Shown: in pieces, positions 12,682-15,347 of the stretch
How positions within the stretch are numbered: position 1 is the stretch's first letter
Layout of the letters: each line of letters opens with the position of its first letter
Origin: Cytophagia bacterium
Lineage (GTDB): Bacteria; Bacteroidota; Bacteroidia; Cytophagales; Cyclobacteriaceae
Length of the DNA: 15,347 nt
Reading direction: 5' to 3'
Assembly: GCA_013373005.1 (NCBI GenBank)
Contig: JABXIP010000059.1
Coordinates: forward strand, 1-15,347
The notes under the pieces: generated by a model
Told to the model about the DNA's origin: nothing
The model's database searches: none
What the model saw: the letters and a program-made list of their open reading frames with translations, nothing else
Position numbers and translations under genes: made by a program

Positions 12682-14247
12682 ATGAAGAAGATATTCCCCC
12701 TTCTGCTGGCTCTGCTATGCGCTTGCTCCTCTACCTCCGAAAAGTTCGACATTCTCATTACCAACGGCAGTATTTACGATGCTGAAAATCGCACCTTCTA
12801 CGAAGGTGACATCGGGATTACAGGAGATAAAATCGATGAGATTGGCGACTTAAGGGGTGCTTCAGCGAAAAGGACTATCGATGCTTCTGGTCATATTGTG
12901 AGCCCGGGCTTTATAGATATGCACTCACATATTGAAGCCATTATGCGAATGCCTGATGCAGAGAATGTGGTAAAACAAGGTGTAACCACAGTACTGGCAG
13001 GGCCTGACGGAAGAGGCCCCTCACCCATGAAACCCTTCCTCGATTCGCTGGAAACTTTTGAATTAGGCATCAACACCGCCTGGCTCGTTGGCCATAACTC
13101 CATTAGAAGAAATGTAATGGGTACCGAAAATCGTGCTCCAACCGATGAGGAATTGGCTGAAATGGAAGCAGCAGTTCAAGAAGCAATGGATAATGGAGCT
13201 TACGGCATTTCAACAGGACTAAAGTATGTTCCCGGCTCCTTCTCAGAAATAGATGAGGTAATTGCTCTTTCGAAAGTGGCAGCTAAGACTGGGGGAATTT
13301 ACACTTCACACTTACGTGAAGAAGGTCTGGGGCTTTTAGAAGGCGTTGGTGAAGCCATTCAGATTGGGCATGATGCTGATATTCCTATCATCTTGACCCA
13401 CCATAAGGCCATTGGCCGACCTATGTGGGGGGCTAGTACAAAAACTCTGGCCATGGTAGATTCTGCCAGAGCTTTAGGAATTGATGTAATGATGGATCAG
13501 TACCCATATACTGCCAGCTCAACAGGGCTTTCAGTGCTTATACCTACTTGGGCAATGGCCGGGGGACAAGAAGAATTTAAGAAACGCGTAAATGACCCTG
13601 CTACCAGAAAGAAGATTCATGACGAGATTATGTTCAACATAGAATACGACCGTGGCGGAGCAGATTTAGATGTTGTACAATTTGCCAATGTAAGCTGGAA
13701 ACCTGATTTGAATGGAAGAACACTGAAAGACTGGGCCATTGAAAAGGGGCTGGAGCCTAACTTTAAAAACGGGGCCGATCTGGTCATTGAAGGCCAACTC
13801 AATGGCGGAGCTTCCTGTATTTTCCACGCTATTGGAGAAGAAGATGTGAAACGCATTATGCAGCATCCTTTAGCAATGGTGGCTAGTGATGGTGGCTTGG
13901 CAAGGCCTGGAGTTGGACATCCGCACCCTAGAAGTTATGGAACCTTCCCACGAGTTTTAGGTCACTATGTAAGAGATGAACAAGTTATTCCACTGGAGTT
14001 GGCTTTAGCCAAAATGACTTCTCTTCCAGCTGAGAGATTAGGCCTGACGGACAGAGGCTATATTAAAGAAGACATGCAGGCAGACATCGCCATCTTCGAT
14101 CCTGAGACTGTCAATGAAGGTGGAACTTTCGAAGACCCACATCATTATCCTGTGGGCATTCCTTTTGTTATAGTGAATGGAACGGTTACTGTAGATTCGG
14201 GAGAACTAACCGAAGGTCGAGCAGGTAGAGTACTAAGGAAAAAGTAG
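12682..14247 (+). CDS. Lipoprotein amidohydrolase, N-acyl-D-amino-acid deacylase type
   Basis: A 521-residue exported metal-dependent hydrolase of the amidohydrolase superfamily, closest by motif to D-aminoacylases, which remove acyl groups from N-acyl-D-amino acids. A short signal with lipobox LCAC (C15) predicts a lipoprotein. Motifs: VSPGFIDMHSH (73-83, metal ligands H81 and H83), TSHLREEG (208-215, H210), LTHHK (238-242, H240) and SDGGLARPG...HPHPRSYGTFPRVLGHYVRD (402-432, D403). In well-known D-aminoacylases the segment after GVTTV contains GNCG, whose Cys binds zinc; here it is GPDGRGPSP (107-115), putting Asp109 at that place. Substrate may therefore differ, for example another acyl-amino acid or a dipeptide. 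It is preceded by the hairpin at 12558-12597 and converges with a small lipoprotein gene only 4 bp beyond its stop. Confidence 0.92.
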   Translation: MKKIFPLLLALLCACSSTSEKFDILITNGSIYDAENRTFYEGDIGITGDKIDEIGDLRGASAKRTIDASGHIVSPGFIDMHSHIEAIMRMPDAENVVKQGVTTVLAGPDGRGPSPMKPFLDSLETFELGINTAWLVGHNSIRRNVMGTENRAPTDEELAEMEAAVQEAMDNGAYGISTGLKYVPGSFSEIDEVIALSKVAAKTGGIYTSHLREEGLGLLEGVGEAIQIGHDADIPIILTHHKAIGRPMWGASTKTLAMVDSARALGIDVMMDQYPYTASSTGLSVLIPTWAMAGGQEEFKKRVNDPATRKKIHDEIMFNIEYDRGGADLDVVQFANVSWKPDLNGRTLKDWAIEKGLEPNFKNGADLVIEGQLNGGASCIFHAIGEEDVKRIMQHPLAMVASDGGLARPGVGHPHPRSYGTFPRVLGHYVRDEQVIPLELALAKMTSLPAERLGLTDRGYIKEDMQADIAIFDPETVNEGGTFEDPHHYPVGIPFVIVNGTVTVDSGELTEGRAGRVLRKK

Positions 14248-14251
14248 AGGT

Positions 14252-14644
14252 TTATTGCACCTTAACAATTTCGATAGTTTCGCTATCGATAGTCGTATAC
14301 TTAAGCTTAACAATCAATTGATTGGTTTGTAGGTTTCGTATGTGTACCTCGTTTTTCGACCCTACATATACCCACTTGGCTTCCTGCATATAATGGGCAT
14401 CAGCAGGATGTAACACCAGGTAGTTGACTATTCCATCATCGCGGAAATCATATACTTGTCGAAAATGGCTAGGCGAAAAGCTTTGGGCACTGCATCCTTT
14501 GTAGATGTTGTAACCCTCCTCGTAAGCGTTCGTCCAACACCCAATCAGATCGGGTTTTTGTTCCTCACAAGAGAAAGCAAGCACTCCAATTGAACTTAGA
14601 AGTATCACCATTCTACCAAGAGCAAATTTCAAATTCATTCCCAT
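14252..14644 (-). CDS. Small lipoprotein, possibly lipocalin-like
   Basis: A 130-residue hypothetical exported protein, or 128 if the in-frame ATG at 14638 is used; both starts are plausible and leave the signal intact. It has a hydrophobic signal and a likely lipobox LAFSC with C26, so a membrane-anchored lipoprotein is expected. The mature part opens with DLIGCW, continues with PSHFRQVYDFRDDGIVNYL and AKWVY, and ends in alternating beta-type strands. This pattern (L-G-x-W, then F-x-x-D-G, then a W-x-Y strand) recalls small lipocalin-like beta-barrels, but the similarity is weak and no function follows. C36 and C51 could form a disulfide. It converges with the amidohydrolase gene (4 bp between stops) and is divergent from the serine hydrolase gene. 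I found no convincing promoter in its upstream gap. Confidence 0.75.
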   Translation of the reverse strand: MGMNLKFALGRMVILLSSIGVLAFSCEEQKPDLIGCWTNAYEEGYNIYKGCSAQSFSPSHFRQVYDFRDDGIVNYLVLHPADAHYMQEAKWVYVGSKNEVHIRNLQTNQLIVKLKYTTIDSETIEIVKVQ

Positions 14645-14748
14645 GTTTAACTAGACACTGAAGCTCTTCACAAGGTTGTAAACCTTTTACCTTCAATGCG
14701 ATATATTAAATTATGAATTAACTTGAGAAGAGATACTTAAACAGACAG

Positions 14749-15347
14749 ATGAAATTCAAACTCAGCCTTATCCTCCTCCTATGCCTGACCTTAGGTCTTT
14801 CGGCACAAAATCTTCAGGAACAAGCCGATGCTAAACTGCAGGCCTTTGTTGAAAAGACTCAGGTTCCTGGCCTCAGCATTTCTATTTCTCAAAAGGGCGA
14901 TTTAGTCTTCTCAAAGGGCTATGGTTTTGCCGATGTAGAAAAGCAGATACCTGTAAACCCATCCAAAAGTATGTTCCGAATAGGCAGTGTTTCCAAAACC
15001 CTTACCGCAGCCGGTCTGGCTAAACTCTACGAAGAGGGCAAACTGGATCTGGATGAACCTATTCAGCGATATGTACCCAGTTGGCCAGATAAAGGCGAAA
15101 CCATAACACTGCGAATGTTAGCCGGCCATTTGGCTGGAATCAGGCATTATAAAGGACTGGAGTTTCTCAGCAATGTTCACTATGAAGATGCTATTGACGG
15201 ACTGGCTATTTTTATAAATGACCCCTACATCAACAAACCGGGCACCGAATATGCCTACAGTTCCTATGGCTGGAACCTTATTTCCGTGGCCATGGAAAAC
15301 GCAGCAAAAGCAGACTTTCTCTCCTACATGCAATCTGAAGTATTTGA
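14749..15347 (+). CDS. LACTB-like serine hydrolase (beta-lactamase fold), 5' part
   Basis: This frame runs open to the window edge and gives the first 199 residues of an exported serine hydrolase of the class C beta-lactamase/penicillin-binding fold. It has a signal peptide at about 1-19 (MKFKLSLILLLCLTLGLSA, then QNL). The SxxK motif is IGSVSK, with nucleophile S80 and general base K83. The second motif is YSS (Y170-S172), where beta-lactamases have YxN; a Ser or Thr at the third place is typical of LACTB-type hydrolases. The block AGHLAGIRHY (125-134) resembles the THTSGIRHY stretch of LACTB. The third (KTG-like) motif lies beyond the window. Members cleave peptides, sometimes D-peptides or esters, and need not hydrolyse beta-lactams. 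It is 104 bp divergent from the small lipoprotein gene. Nearness to a D-aminoacylase homologue fits peptide processing. Confidence 0.92.
   Translation, partial: MKFKLSLILLLCLTLGLSAQNLQEQADAKLQAFVEKTQVPGLSISISQKGDLVFSKGYGFADVEKQIPVNPSKSMFRIGSVSKTLTAAGLAKLYEEGKLDLDEPIQRYVPSWPDKGETITLRMLAGHLAGIRHYKGLEFLSNVHYEDAIDGLAIFINDPYINKPGTEYAYSSYGWNLISVAMENAAKADFLSYMQSEVF

Noticed and set aside
14750..15347. The serine hydrolase as a true beta-lactamase resistance gene
   Set aside because: The visible motifs (YSS and the LACTB-like GIRHY block) fit peptidase/esterase-type relatives better, and the third motif is outside the window.
1..15347. Defence island, phage, transposon or CRISPR system
   Set aside because: No nuclease, integrase, transposase, toxin-antitoxin pair, repeat array or compositional break was seen. 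All genes are intact chromosomal-type families.

Overview
This window looks like an ordinary chromosomal stretch of a member of the Bacteroidota, most likely a marine Cytophagales-type bacterium. That placement is an inference. It rests on protein families typical of the phylum (a DUF5117-type metalloprotease, a ~990-residue S9 peptidase, a peroxiredoxin-thioredoxin-small acidic protein operon), on 5' leaders without clear Shine-Dalgarno sites, and on promoter-like elements of the Bacteroidota type (TTTG, 17-19 bp, TAnnTTTG). Base composition is moderately AT-rich throughout. I see no transposase, integrase, tRNA, rRNA, CRISPR array or abrupt compositional change.

Layout. (1) 1-1250, minus strand: a redox-stress operon of 2-Cys peroxiredoxin, thioredoxin-like protein and a small DUF6952-like protein, closed by a strong terminator at 5-31. 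(2) 1251-1704: a 454-bp divergent intergenic region with the peroxiredoxin promoter candidate and a perfect 9-bp inverted repeat. (3) 1705-4621, plus strand: an McbG/Qnr-like pentapeptide repeat protein, an ApbE-type FAD:protein FMN transferase and a Tat-exported Gfo/Idh/MocA oxidoreductase, probably co-transcribed and ended by a bidirectional terminator at 4640-4676. (4) 4731-10242: two divergent exported peptidases, a prolyl-oligopeptidase family S9 enzyme on the minus strand and a metzincin-like zinc protease on the plus strand. (5) 10377-12557, plus strand: a single-domain PqiA-like membrane protein and a membrane-anchored, stand-alone FMN-binding glutamate synthase domain. (6) 12682 to the window end: a lipoprotein amidohydrolase of the D-aminoacylase type, a small convergent lipoprotein, and the 5' part of a LACTB-like serine hydrolase that runs off the window.

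Functional reading. The left end detoxifies peroxides in the cytoplasm. From 4.7 kb to the right end, four exported hydrolases (S9 peptidase, metalloprotease, amidohydrolase, serine beta-lactamase-fold hydrolase) suggest a peptide-scavenging or cell-envelope peptide-processing neighbourhood. They are not one operon, so cooperation is inference.

I found no convincing new multi-gene system. The most interesting leads are the uncharacterised third gene of the peroxiredoxin operon, the McbG/Qnr-like protein, the orphan membrane-tethered glutamate-synthase domain, the orphan single-domain PqiA, and the D-aminoacylase homologue in which the usual metal-ligand cysteine appears to be aspartate.
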